A stretch of DNA of 64,000 nucleotides from Janthinobacterium saanense (GTDB taxonomy: Bacteria; Pseudomonadota; Gammaproteobacteria; Burkholderiales; Burkholderiaceae_D), in contig NZ_JACHCI010000019.1 of assembly GCF_014200675.1 (NCBI RefSeq), forward strand, positions 1 to 64,000, given 5' to 3'. A model generated the notes under the pieces. The model saw nothing but the letters and a program-made list of their open reading frames with translations, was not told the DNA's origin and ran no database searches. Shown here in pieces: positions 1-7,800 of the stretch. The translations under genes were made by a program, and so were the position numbers. Each line of letters begins with the position of its first letter. Position 1 is the stretch's first letter.

Positions 1-96
1 AATAATGAAACGCCGGTGCAGGCGATGAAGAAATGGCAGGCGGAAAAGCCGGAATTATTCGTTAAACGCGTTTATAACCAAGCGGGTCTTGACAGT
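1..96 (+). mobile_element. Right end of an insertion sequence (transposase C-terminus)
   Basis: The plus strand is open from base 1 to a TAA at 97-99. It encodes the last 32 residues of a DDE transposase/integrase, ending PELFVKRVYNQAGLDS. This looks like the C-terminus of IS481-type transposases, recalled from memory and not searched. The element end is probably the CA near 93-94, because the sequence then becomes fibre-gene sequence on the other strand. Only the end of the element is inside the window, so family and target duplication cannot be fixed. Confidence 0.6.
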
Positions 97-1188
97 TAAA
101 TTCCCATAGCCGCCTGCACACTTTCTGAATCCGCCAGAGTCGACAAGTGTCAAAATATCGTCTCCTTCCTCACCTCCTTCTATTCCAATAGCGTGATGAA
201 CAAGATCGCTTCCAGCTCCTGCACTCAATCTGTGCATATACACACGCCCAGCGCCAGTAACTGAAAAAATATCGTTACTCCATGCACTCGATCCGGTGTC
301 GTATGCTCTCAGATGCAGTTTGTAGCCCTCTTTTACCAAAGAGCCATTCGCAGCTGAGGATAGAAACCCGAAGCACCCCTCATAAGCTCGCCCCTCAATA
401 CCTCCCACACCCAAGCGCAAGACTTCTTTAGCAACTCCTGGTGCGGATTCATTTAACTTTGCCCCAGCGCTCAGGAGCGAATCGCTAATCCTTCCATTGC
501 CAACACCGATTCCTTTATTAAATAGCGCGGCAATGCTGCTATCGCCATGTCCTCGCCAGCGCGGGGCAATATATGAAGATTGCCCCGGCACGGCTGACGT
601 GTCGAATACCACAGTACCTTCCGGCCCCAGACCACTTACCGGTTCTGGTGTGGCATACGTCGCCACATTTACCCCGGCAAGATCAAATGATGCATTTGCA
701 AAATCATCAAGAAAGGCATAGACGCCATAAGTCAGATCAGGGTGCTGATAGACTATGATGCGAGCATTCCCTCGTGGCACACCTTCGAGATGCCAATCCA
801 CATACAATCCATTCCTTACACCCATCAGTAGAGTAATCGCCGACGTTTGTGCTGAAAGCCATCCATCATTTAAGGTACCGCGTATGAGAAGGTTCTCTTG
901 AGTTCCTGCATCATCCTGCGCAAAGGCTGCGAGTTTGTACCAGTTGCGGTACCCAACAGAGCTTGTAAATTGATAGCCGTACTTGGCCGTCGACCCCGAA
1001 CAAATCCTGGCGTTTGATTGAATCGGCAAGTTTGGATCCAGCCAGGCTGGCGTAATGCATCCATTCGCCCCACCCAACGGCGACATGCCCATCTTGGGTG
1101 TAGTCGACGCCACTACCGCACCGCGCCCTGCCAGCTCGTTCAGGCGCTGGATCGTGTCCTTCTGGCCATAGTAAAAAAATTCACTCAT
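55..1188 (-). CDS. Phage tail fibre protein of cassette 2, C-terminus replaced by IS sequence
   Basis: This is a 377-residue fibre-like protein and the last gene of the leftward tail operon. Its N-terminus (FFYYG, then QRLNEL) matches the start of the fibre at 2179-3150 (YFYDG, then ERLNQL), which suggests a shared attachment segment; the distal part is unrelated. The start codon overlaps the stop of the preceding adaptor gene as TAATG, with GAGGAG just upstream. The last 13 or so residues (TVKTRLVINAFNE) are encoded antisense to the transposase reading frame. The native C-terminus, where receptor binding normally lies, is therefore missing. Product identity is inferred from position and from the paralogous N-terminus. 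Confidence 0.7.
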   Translation of the reverse strand: MSEFFYYGQKDTIQRLNELAGRGAVVASTTPKMGMSPLGGANGCITPAWLDPNLPIQSNARICSGSTAKYGYQFTSSVGYRNWYKLAAFAQDDAGTQENLLIRGTLNDGWLSAQTSAITLLMGVRNGLYVDWHLEGVPRGNARIIVYQHPDLTYGVYAFLDDFANASFDLAGVNVATYATPEPVSGLGPEGTVVFDTSAVPGQSSYIAPRWRGHGDSSIAALFNKGIGVGNGRISDSLLSAGAKLNESAPGVAKEVLRLGVGGIEGRAYEGCFGFLSSAANGSLVKEGYKLHLRAYDTGSSAWSNDIFSVTGAGRVYMHRLSAGAGSDLVHHAIGIEGGEEGDDILTLVDSGGFRKCAGGYGNLTVKTRLVINAFNE

Positions 1189-2018
1189 TACAGCTCCTCT
1201 ACTTCAATGTTGGTGGCATAGGCCTGGAAAGATGGGGTGGTGATGGCGGCCAAATTAGCCAGGCGCCCGTACACCTGGTGCGCCTGCTCCAGTTCGACGT
1301 CGTCGCTGTCCGGGTACAGGCTGACGAAAAGCGGACGCGACAGACCGCTGCCGTGCACGATGCGCCACAGTTCTGCACGGTCCAGCGGCGTCATATGATC
1401 GAGCGACAGCGACAGCTTGCGATACACGGTGCCCCGCACCACTTTTTGCCCGCCGGCGTCGCTGCGGTATTGGCTGCTGGTATCGACCGGCGTAACACCA
1501 GCGCCGTACGAGGCATTCTGCTCCGGGCTCCAGTAAGCGCCAGCCACCAGGCGTGTCGCTTCGATGCAAGCCGCAGGATTGCCAGAATCCGCCAGGTCGA
1601 TCACGAGCTTCTTGATACTGCGCATGGGGACCCAGCAGCGGGCGTAGGTGCCGCCGCCATAGCTGAAGGCATTCACACCCAGCGAAATCGCGCCCCAGTC
1701 CCACATGCCCAGGCGCGCGTATTCGCACGCTGGCACGATGCCGCTGTCGAAGGCAGGTGCCGTATCGAATGGCTCGATGTAGCCGCGCACGCGCATCAGT
1801 GCCAATGGCGTCAGGTTGCAAAATGGCAGCGCCACGCCGCCGATGATTTCTGGTGTAGGCCAGACGGCGGTGATAGTCAAATCCGTGCCAACGGAGCGCA
1901 GCAGCGACGATTTCCCGTCGCGCTGCAAGTTGGCCGGCCCCAGCGCGCCAGCCTGGCTCGATGCGCTCAGCACCGCGCGGTCGGCCGCGTTGTCGTAAAT
2001 GATGCGTAGGTTGGGCAT
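1188..2018 (-). CDS. Tail fibre adaptor-like protein, copy 2
   Basis: A 276-residue structural protein that is a clear paralog of the product at 3151-4005. Both begin NNLRI(L/I)YDNAADRA and share segments such as the MRVRGY stretch and a C-terminal region around LTP(L/M)DRA. Each copy sits directly upstream of a fibre gene, so an adaptor or baseplate-decoration role that anchors the fibre is the simplest reading. AGAGGAG lies 3 bases before the ATG. A terminator-like hairpin separates it from the upstream cassette. The exact biochemical role is not recognised. Confidence 0.65.
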   Translation of the reverse strand: MPNLRIIYDNAADRAVLSASSQAGALGPANLQRDGKSSLLRSVGTDLTITAVWPTPEIIGGVALPFCNLTPLALMRVRGYIEPFDTAPAFDSGIVPACEYARLGMWDWGAISLGVNAFSYGGGTYARCWVPMRSIKKLVIDLADSGNPAACIEATRLVAGAYWSPEQNASYGAGVTPVDTSSQYRSDAGGQKVVRGTVYRKLSLSLDHMTPLDRAELWRIVHGSGLSRPLFVSLYPDSDDVELEQAHQVYGRLANLAAITTPSFQAYATNIEVEEL

Positions 2019-2130
2019 GTGCTCCTCTGAGTATTCGCTGTCAAAAGACAGGTTCGATAGTGCGGCAGCGGATGTGGGATCTCAGGCTCCGCCGCCAACA
2101 CTACCTGGCCTACCGCATATTGCTGAAATA

Positions 2131-2154
2131 AAAAAAAACCGCCGAAGCGGGTTG
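2131..2154 (-). terminator. Intrinsic terminator between the two fibre cassettes
   Basis: On the minus strand, CCGC, a TTCG tetraloop and GCGG are followed by nine T residues. The hairpin lies in the 160-base gap after the S74 fibre gene and before the copy-2 adaptor gene, so it would reduce expression of the second cassette unless transcription is antiterminated. Confidence 0.75.
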
Positions 2155-2178
2155 ATAGATGGTGCCGTCAACTCGGGA

Positions 2179-3150
2179 TCAGGCAGCCGCCTCCAGTGTC
2201 GTCAGCCGGGCCTCCTGGCCAGCCGCAATAAACATGGCCAGTTCGTCGTAGCGGAAGGCGTAACGGTCGCCGGCTTCCAGGGTCACTTCTGTGTAGGCTG
2301 CGCGCGCTTCGATGGCAGGGTAGCCTGCGCTGGCGGGCTGGGCTGGCGTCACGACATTGCCAAGCGCATCCACCACCTCCGGTAGTGCCTCGGTCGCCGG
2401 CACGGCCGGCCGCGCCTCAACGGCCGCATGCTCGATGGCCTCCCGCGCCCACTCGTCGTAGCAAATAAAACCGTAATTAAAAGGATCCAGGCCGTGCGAG
2501 CGCATGATCTCGATGGCGCGTTGCACGGTCGGCCCGATGTGCTCGCGCGCGTCCGCCCCCTTGCTATGGACCGCATCACGCCAGCGATAGACACCGATGG
2601 CGCGGGCCAAGTCCTTGGCAGCAGCTATCTCTGCAGCGTTCAGATCACGGAAATTACACTTCAGGCGGACATCGGAAGTGTTGATGGCACCGGTGCGGGC
2701 ATACACTACGTTATACGCCAGCGGCGCAGAGCCGAGAGAATATGCGTTATCCGTGCGTGGGAGCAGGTTTCTTGCCGTGCTCACCTTTTCCCCATCGATC
2801 AGGAACGCGGAAGTGAATCCGCCCCCACCTCCACTGTAAAATTTTATGGAATTGTTCACTGAGTCGAGTACCAAATCGTTCGCATTTCCACCTCGTAGGC
2901 CGCTCTCGTTACCAATGAAATACGTTTGAACATCCCCACGATAGCCCAATATTGCCGTCCCGTACGAGGGAACATTGGAACCTAACAGCGCTAATATTGC
3001 AGTTCCCGAACGTTGGTCAATCGTCAATTGCCCAGTGATTGTTCCGCCCACCAACGGCAGCGCGTTATACGGGCCGGCAGCGAACGCGCTATATAGCTGA
3101 TTCAGCCGCTCATTAACATTGGGCATGCCGTCATAAAAATAGTCTGCCAT
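2179..3150 (-). CDS. Tail fibre with C-terminal S74 intramolecular chaperone domain
   Basis: A 323-residue fibre. Residues 1-20 form the N-terminal attachment segment shared with the other fibre. A glycine-rich middle follows, and from about residue 157 comes the TSDVRLK motif that opens peptidase S74 (endosialidase-type) chaperone domains. In that family the chaperone folds the trimeric fibre and then cleaves itself off just before the conserved serine (Ser159 here). A long C-terminal part with AFRYDELAMFI fits the same domain. The ATG directly follows the adaptor stop codon (TAAATG), with GAGGGA upstream. The mature fibre would be about 158 residues. Confidence 0.8.
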   Translation of the reverse strand: MADYFYDGMPNVNERLNQLYSAFAAGPYNALPLVGGTITGQLTIDQRSGTAILALLGSNVPSYGTAILGYRGDVQTYFIGNESGLRGGNANDLVLDSVNNSIKFYSGGGGGFTSAFLIDGEKVSTARNLLPRTDNAYSLGSAPLAYNVVYARTGAINTSDVRLKCNFRDLNAAEIAAAKDLARAIGVYRWRDAVHSKGADAREHIGPTVQRAIEIMRSHGLDPFNYGFICYDEWAREAIEHAAVEARPAVPATEALPEVVDALGNVVTPAQPASAGYPAIEARAAYTEVTLEAGDRYAFRYDELAMFIAAGQEARLTTLEAAA

Positions 3151-4005
3151 TTAAATTCCCTCGATCTGTAGTGGTGCTGAATAGGTTTCAAAGTACGGCG
3201 TAGCCACCGCGTCGATATTGCTGGCCTTGCCATACAGCATGTGGTCCTGCTCCAGCAACGGGTCGGCATTTTCTGGAAATAGGCTGAACAGCATGGCCTT
3301 GCCCTTGCCGTTTTCACGCAGGATGCGCATCAAGCGCGCGCGGTCCATCGGCGTCAGGTGGGACAAGTTGATGCTCAGCTTGTCGCTGGTGCTGCCCCTG
3401 GCAGTTTTCAGGTCGCCAGCAGCCGTGCGGTAGTCTTCGCTGCTGTCCTGCAACAGCAATTGGGCGCCGTAGTCGGCGTTGTATTCGGGCGACCAGTAAT
3501 TGCCGGCCACCAGGCGCGATATCTCCAGGTAGCCTTCAGGGCTTTGCGGGGACCATACATCAATCACCAGCTTGCGCACGCGCACCGGGGCAAACCAGGC
3601 CACGCCATCGGCGCCGCCGCCACGCCCCCAGGTATTCACGCCACCGGCCTGGTAGGCATTCCAGCCCAATGGCAGTACCCCCCACGGAAAGGAGCCGTGC
3701 ACGGCGGCGCGGCAAGGGAAGACGTTGCCGGTATCGAGCACAGGATTGGTGTCGCCAGGCTGGGCATAGCCGCGCACCCGCATACGGGCGCTGCTGGTCA
3801 TATTGGTGAAGATCAGCGCCACGCAGGAAATCGACTCCTGTGTCGGCCAAGTGGCGGTGATGGTTTGCGCCGTGCCGGTCGCGCGCAGCACGGCCGACTT
3901 GCCGTCGTGCTGCAGCTTGGCTGGACCAAGCGTACCGGCCTGGCTTGATGCTGTCAGTGCGGCACGGTCGGCTGCGTTGTCGTAGAGGATGCGGAGATTA
4001 TTCAT
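3151..4005 (-). CDS. Tail fibre adaptor-like protein, copy 1
   Basis: A 284-residue protein paralogous to the product at 1188-2018, with shared blocks at the N-terminus, in the middle (ARMRVRGY, ISRLVAGNYWSPE) and at the C-terminus. The start is set at 4005 because GGAGGT lies three bases upstream and the ATG overlaps the previous stop as ATGA; an ATG seven codons earlier lacks this support. It is followed with no gap by the S74 fibre gene, so the two genes form a cassette that has been duplicated. Function is inferred only from this arrangement. Confidence 0.65.
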   Translation of the reverse strand: MNNLRILYDNAADRAALTASSQAGTLGPAKLQHDGKSAVLRATGTAQTITATWPTQESISCVALIFTNMTSSARMRVRGYAQPGDTNPVLDTGNVFPCRAAVHGSFPWGVLPLGWNAYQAGGVNTWGRGGGADGVAWFAPVRVRKLVIDVWSPQSPEGYLEISRLVAGNYWSPEYNADYGAQLLLQDSSEDYRTAAGDLKTARGSTSDKLSINLSHLTPMDRARLMRILRENGKGKAMLFSLFPENADPLLEQDHMLYGKASNIDAVATPYFETYSAPLQIEGI

Positions 4006-4490
4006 GCCACCTCCGACGCTGGCCATTGGATGGCGTCTGCCTGCTCAATACTAACCGTCGCAGCAATCTTCTCGCGCAAGTCACGGGCGATGGCAAACGC
4101 AACACTGAGGTGCTCGGCAAGTGCCGCGCCCACGGCGATCATGGCGGCAGCATCGAGTGTCACGACGGTGTTATCAGACAAGGTCCAGTCAATTGAATAC
4201 GGCTTACCTGCGGTCTGCGCCTGCAAAGCCAGTTGCGCGGCGCAGCTAATGTTTTCCTTATTGGCCTGATAAACGCCACCATTGCAGATAAAGTCGGAGC
4301 ACTCGGCCTCGGTACGCGCTTGCTTGATGCGTTCCCAGGTACTGGCCTTGACGCTAGCCAAGGTTTTCATATCAATCCAGAGATCAGCCTTGGCATCATA
4401 TATGTGATGCACACTCGGCTGAGGCAGCACAATCTTTCCTGTCCGCTCATTTGTGTGGGTACCATCGCTATTACTAATGATTGTTTCCAT
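4002..4490 (-). CDS. DUF4376-like phage tail protein
   Basis: A 162-residue protein. Its second half (AAQLALQAQTAGKPYSIDWTL, then TVVTLDAAAMIAVGAALAEH) has the pattern of DUF4376 proteins found beside tail-fibre genes in many phages, where they are thought to act as tail-fibre assembly proteins. Translation is coupled on both sides: the start forms TAATG with the stop of the upstream tail-tip gene, and its stop overlaps the next start as ATGA. AAGGA is found before the ATG. The family assignment is from memory of the motif. Confidence 0.7.
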   Translation of the reverse strand: METIISNSDGTHTNERTGKIVLPQPSVHHIYDAKADLWIDMKTLASVKASTWERIKQARTEAECSDFICNGGVYQANKENISCAAQLALQAQTAGKPYSIDWTLSDNTVVTLDAAAMIAVGAALAEHLSVAFAIARDLREKIAATVSIEQADAIQWPASEVA

Positions 4491-6334
4491 TAAAAATTCC
4501 TTGCGATCACAATTGCCTGGCATTGTTTGACATAAAGCCTACCCATATCGGCAGCTCTTAAATATTGATTGGTACCGGAAACGCCGAACTGGATCGTCCC
4601 GCCGGGACTAATGTTCTGGGTAAGCCCGAAGCACGTGGCCGCAGGCCCATCCCCTCCCTGCCGCTCCTCAACACCGCTCATCCACACCCATGCCCCGCCG
4701 TTGAGGCGGTACCAGATGCTCAACTGGTCATCGACCACCGCAGTGCAATTGATAGAAAAGAACACAGGACCGGAACGAATACGACGCGCAGCAGGCCATG
4801 CAGGATCGTTATGTTTGAAAAGTACCTCGTTGGACGAAAACACAGTTGCTGAACTGAACGTACCCGGTTCAACATATACCCCAGCAGCGGAAGACTGCAG
4901 CGAGACAGCAGGATAATCAGGCTCAAAAAATACTGTTGCTTCCGATGAAGTACCGACAGATACGCGTGCGGCACGCAAGTCGCCCGAAAATTTCCCCCAG
5001 GCAGCTTTTAACTCTCCCGAAAATGACCCGGAGGCAGCTTTCAATTCACCAGAAAATGATCCATAAGCGGCTACCAGCTCTCCTGAAAATGTGGCTTTAC
5101 CCTTTTCAATTGTGAGTCCAGGTGCATAAATATTGCCATTATCCGAAATTTGTATATAGCTGCCTGTCGAATAATTACCCAGTAACAGACCGTATGGGCC
5201 AAGGTAGTACCCGCCGCCGCCATCTGTCGGCCATGCCCAGCCGGTAATACCCCCACCCGTAATCTGGCCGCGCGCCTGAAGATTATTCACTTCCATATTA
5301 CCGGCCCTGTTCAGGCGCCAACCAGCCTGTCCGGCAACGTAATTGCTGGACCAGATGTCGCCGCCTATCTTGGCGTTCGTGACCGAGGCATTCTGGATAA
5401 AGGCATTGGCGATATACACGCCGATAGGGATGGTGACGCCCTCAATCACCGTTTCCGTCGTGCGCACGATAAAGGGCACAGCCGGAGCGATACCGCTGCC
5501 TGTCGGCGCCGCGATGGAAAATGCGTTGGCGCGAACGCCAAAATTTATTTGTCCACCTCCAGCCAAAAACTCAAACCCGCCCGCGACGCCATCCGTGTCG
5601 ACCTGAACGCCGTATTTTCTGGCGAGTGTGCCATCAAGTTGCAGGCCGCTGATCTGCTTAGTAAGTACTTGTAGCAGGTGTTCGACTTCAGCGTCGGAAG
5701 CGCCCAACGTACCGGTGCTATCGTTGTACGCGCCGGGAATGGCAGCACGCGACACATGGCGTATCCAGTAATAACGTACGGCCCCTGGTCCCACAGGATC
5801 AGTATATTCACTGCCCTCGGCGCGGCCAATCAAGGCTGCCTTGCTGAAATCATTCACCGGCGCGCACCATATTTCCGTATGCGACAGATTGTTGTAATTG
5901 GCGGGCGTGGCATTCCAGCGCAGCACGATGGTGCTCGGCGTGCCAGTAGTAGCCAGTCCAGTGGGAGCAGGCGGCGGCCGGAAGTCAAGCGCCTGCTGCT
6001 TGGCCACCGTCTGGCGGGCAAGGTAGGTCAGGCCATCGATCACCGTGGAGGCTGAAATCGTGACAATGCCGACATTCATGTCAGCGAATTTCAGTACCGC
6101 GTCACCGTTCGCAACAGTCAGCGGCACCGGCGGATCGCTGGAAAATACGATGTTGCCCACAGCGCCCAGCATCAGCGCTGAAAACGTGATGGCTTCCGGC
6201 GTGGGCGCACCTGCCGCCGACACTTCAAACATCGTGGCACTGGCCGTCAGCAGCAGCGCACGGTCGATGGGTGCCGCATAGCGCGGCACCGTGTTCATGA
6301 TGAGCGTATCGCGCTCGCCAATCACGGCACTCAT
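4490..6334 (-). CDS. Phage tail tip / host-specificity J-like protein
   Basis: A 614-residue structural protein. Residues 125-205 resemble a fibronectin type III domain (PTGLATTGTPSTIVLRWNA). A region typical of J-like C-termini comes next (TDGVAGGFEFL, then VPFIVRTTETVI and IGVYIANAFIQNASVTNAKIG). Four perfect-length 11-residue FSGEL repeats follow, and then a beta-rich C-terminal domain. Its place just after the hub-like protein and before the fibre genes fits a tail-tip component that carries receptor contacts. The start overlaps the previous stop as ATGA. Confidence 0.7.
   Translation of the reverse strand: MSAVIGERDTLIMNTVPRYAAPIDRALLLTASATMFEVSAAGAPTPEAITFSALMLGAVGNIVFSSDPPVPLTVANGDAVLKFADMNVGIVTISASTVIDGLTYLARQTVAKQQALDFRPPPAPTGLATTGTPSTIVLRWNATPANYNNLSHTEIWCAPVNDFSKAALIGRAEGSEYTDPVGPGAVRYYWIRHVSRAAIPGAYNDSTGTLGASDAEVEHLLQVLTKQISGLQLDGTLARKYGVQVDTDGVAGGFEFLAGGGQINFGVRANAFSIAAPTGSGIAPAVPFIVRTTETVIEGVTIPIGVYIANAFIQNASVTNAKIGGDIWSSNYVAGQAGWRLNRAGNMEVNNLQARGQITGGGITGWAWPTDGGGGYYLGPYGLLLGNYSTGSYIQISDNGNIYAPGLTIEKGKATFSGELVAAYGSFSGELKAASGSFSGELKAAWGKFSGDLRAARVSVGTSSEATVFFEPDYPAVSLQSSAAGVYVEPGTFSSATVFSSNEVLFKHNDPAWPAARRIRSGPVFFSINCTAVVDDQLSIWYRLNGGAWVWMSGVEERQGGDGPAATCFGLTQNISPGGTIQFGVSGTNQYLRAADMGRLYVKQCQAIVIARNF
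4958..5089 (-). repeat. Four tandem 33-bp coding repeats (FSGEL units)
   Basis: The tail-tip gene contains four consecutive 11-codon units: FSGELVAAYGS, FSGELKAASGS, FSGELKAAWGK and FSGDLRAARVS. The DNA of neighbouring units is close to identical, so the array can expand or contract in frame. It probably forms a short spacer before the terminal domain. Confidence 0.9.
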
Positions 6335-7800
6335 ACCATCACCCCCACCGTAACACGCCCCGTCAGCCAGAAACGCGACAGCAGCACCACCACACCCGGC
6401 ACGCCGTCCTGCAGGCCGAAGCGTTCATTGCGCAGCCGCACGGGCTGCCCCAGTTCCAGCATCATCATCTCGGGCTCTCCATCAAATTCATAAATCGTGC
6501 GCGGCACTTGGTTCAAGGCCAGGCGCCGCGCCGCTTCCGCCCTGGCGTCGGCACGCCTCTTGAGGCAGGTCTCGACCGGCACCGGGTCCACGTTCAAGCG
6601 GTGACGCACACGTACGGCCTCATCGACCACTGTTTCGGTCAGCCATTCGGTGGCGTACAAATCCGCATGCGCTGGCGGAATGCTGGTCGTCAAACCAGCT
6701 TGTACGGTCCAGTTGCGGTCAAAGGCGATTTTCACGGCGGCCACCACCGGCAGGCGCGCGCTCGGATGCAGCGAACGCTCCTTCATCTGCTCGGGGCCGA
6801 TTTCCACCGGCACGCCGGGGGCCGGCAGCGCGATCTGCACCAGGCGCAGCTTGCCGGTGCGCGACATCAGCGCCTGCGCACCCACGCTAGCCGCCAGTTG
6901 CTGAATGGCTTGCGCCTGATTCGTACGGTCCGCAACATACAAGCCCACCGGCTGCGGGTGGGCGGCATCGAACGCCGCCAGGTTGGCCAGATCCAGATCC
7001 GCTTCCGAAAAGCGGTCTTCAAGCTTGCCGTAAGCGGTGGCGATGCGCCGCACCAGCGGTGCAATCCGCGGTGCATAAGCTCCTCCCTTATCCCCCTGCA
7101 CGCTGGCCGTGATCGTGGTGGAAAACGGGTCCGTAGTGAGATTGAAACGGCCCGCCTGCTCATTCAACGCCACGGCAATCGGCTTGCCGTTGGTGCGCAC
7201 CTCGAAAACCGATTCCACCGCCCCCAGAAAACCATATTCCAGCGTGACCGGATTGGTCAGCAGCGGCGCCACGTTGTGGCATTCGCCAAACGGAATCGGC
7301 AAGATCGCATCCTTGTTTTGCGTCGCGCCCCCCAGCTTTGCTTCGCTGATCGGCGTATTCAGGCGCTGCAGCTTGTCGCGCAATACCAGGTTGACCGACT
7401 CGCGCCCGGAACTGGCCACGTCGGCAATCACGCCATCGAAAACCAGCTGGAAGTCCATGCGCGGCCAAGCCGGGTCGCCCACCCAGACATGGATGGGCCG
7501 GTTCATCCAGACATCGTCCAGCCAGCCATCGAGCGCGCCGTCGGCATTATCGAGTTCGATATCGCCGCCCGACAGGCCCGCCTCGCCCGTCAGGCTGACC
7601 TGCTCGGTGAAGGCCAGGCCGCCGGTGGCCAGCGGCAGGTACTCGGTATTGGCTGGCACCTCCTGCGCGCCAGTGACATACGGCCGCGAAGCGATATAGC
7701 GCGTCACCTCGCTACCGGCCACATTCACCTGGGCCTCGATCAGCACCATGCGGATGGCCGACGCGCTTTGCAGCCATGAGATCCATTGCTCATCGCTCAT
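6331..7800 (-). CDS. Phage tail hub-like protein
   Basis: A 489-residue protein encoded immediately after the tape measure gene (ATGA overlap) and before the tip protein (ATGA overlap), where siphophages carry their distal tail and hub genes. The sequence is rich in short beta-strand patterns, with a phage-like stretch GDIELDNADGALDGWLDD near residue 85 and a segment FQLVFDGVIADVASSGRESVNLVLRD that recalls baseplate hub proteins. The name of the family is not recognised, and the role is inferred from order and translational coupling. Confidence 0.6.
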   Translation of the reverse strand: MSDEQWISWLQSASAIRMVLIEAQVNVAGSEVTRYIASRPYVTGAQEVPANTEYLPLATGGLAFTEQVSLTGEAGLSGGDIELDNADGALDGWLDDVWMNRPIHVWVGDPAWPRMDFQLVFDGVIADVASSGRESVNLVLRDKLQRLNTPISEAKLGGATQNKDAILPIPFGECHNVAPLLTNPVTLEYGFLGAVESVFEVRTNGKPIAVALNEQAGRFNLTTDPFSTTITASVQGDKGGAYAPRIAPLVRRIATAYGKLEDRFSEADLDLANLAAFDAAHPQPVGLYVADRTNQAQAIQQLAASVGAQALMSRTGKLRLVQIALPAPGVPVEIGPEQMKERSLHPSARLPVVAAVKIAFDRNWTVQAGLTTSIPPAHADLYATEWLTETVVDEAVRVRHRLNVDPVPVETCLKRRADARAEAARRLALNQVPRTIYEFDGEPEMMMLELGQPVRLRNERFGLQDGVPGVVVLLSRFWLTGRVTVGVMV

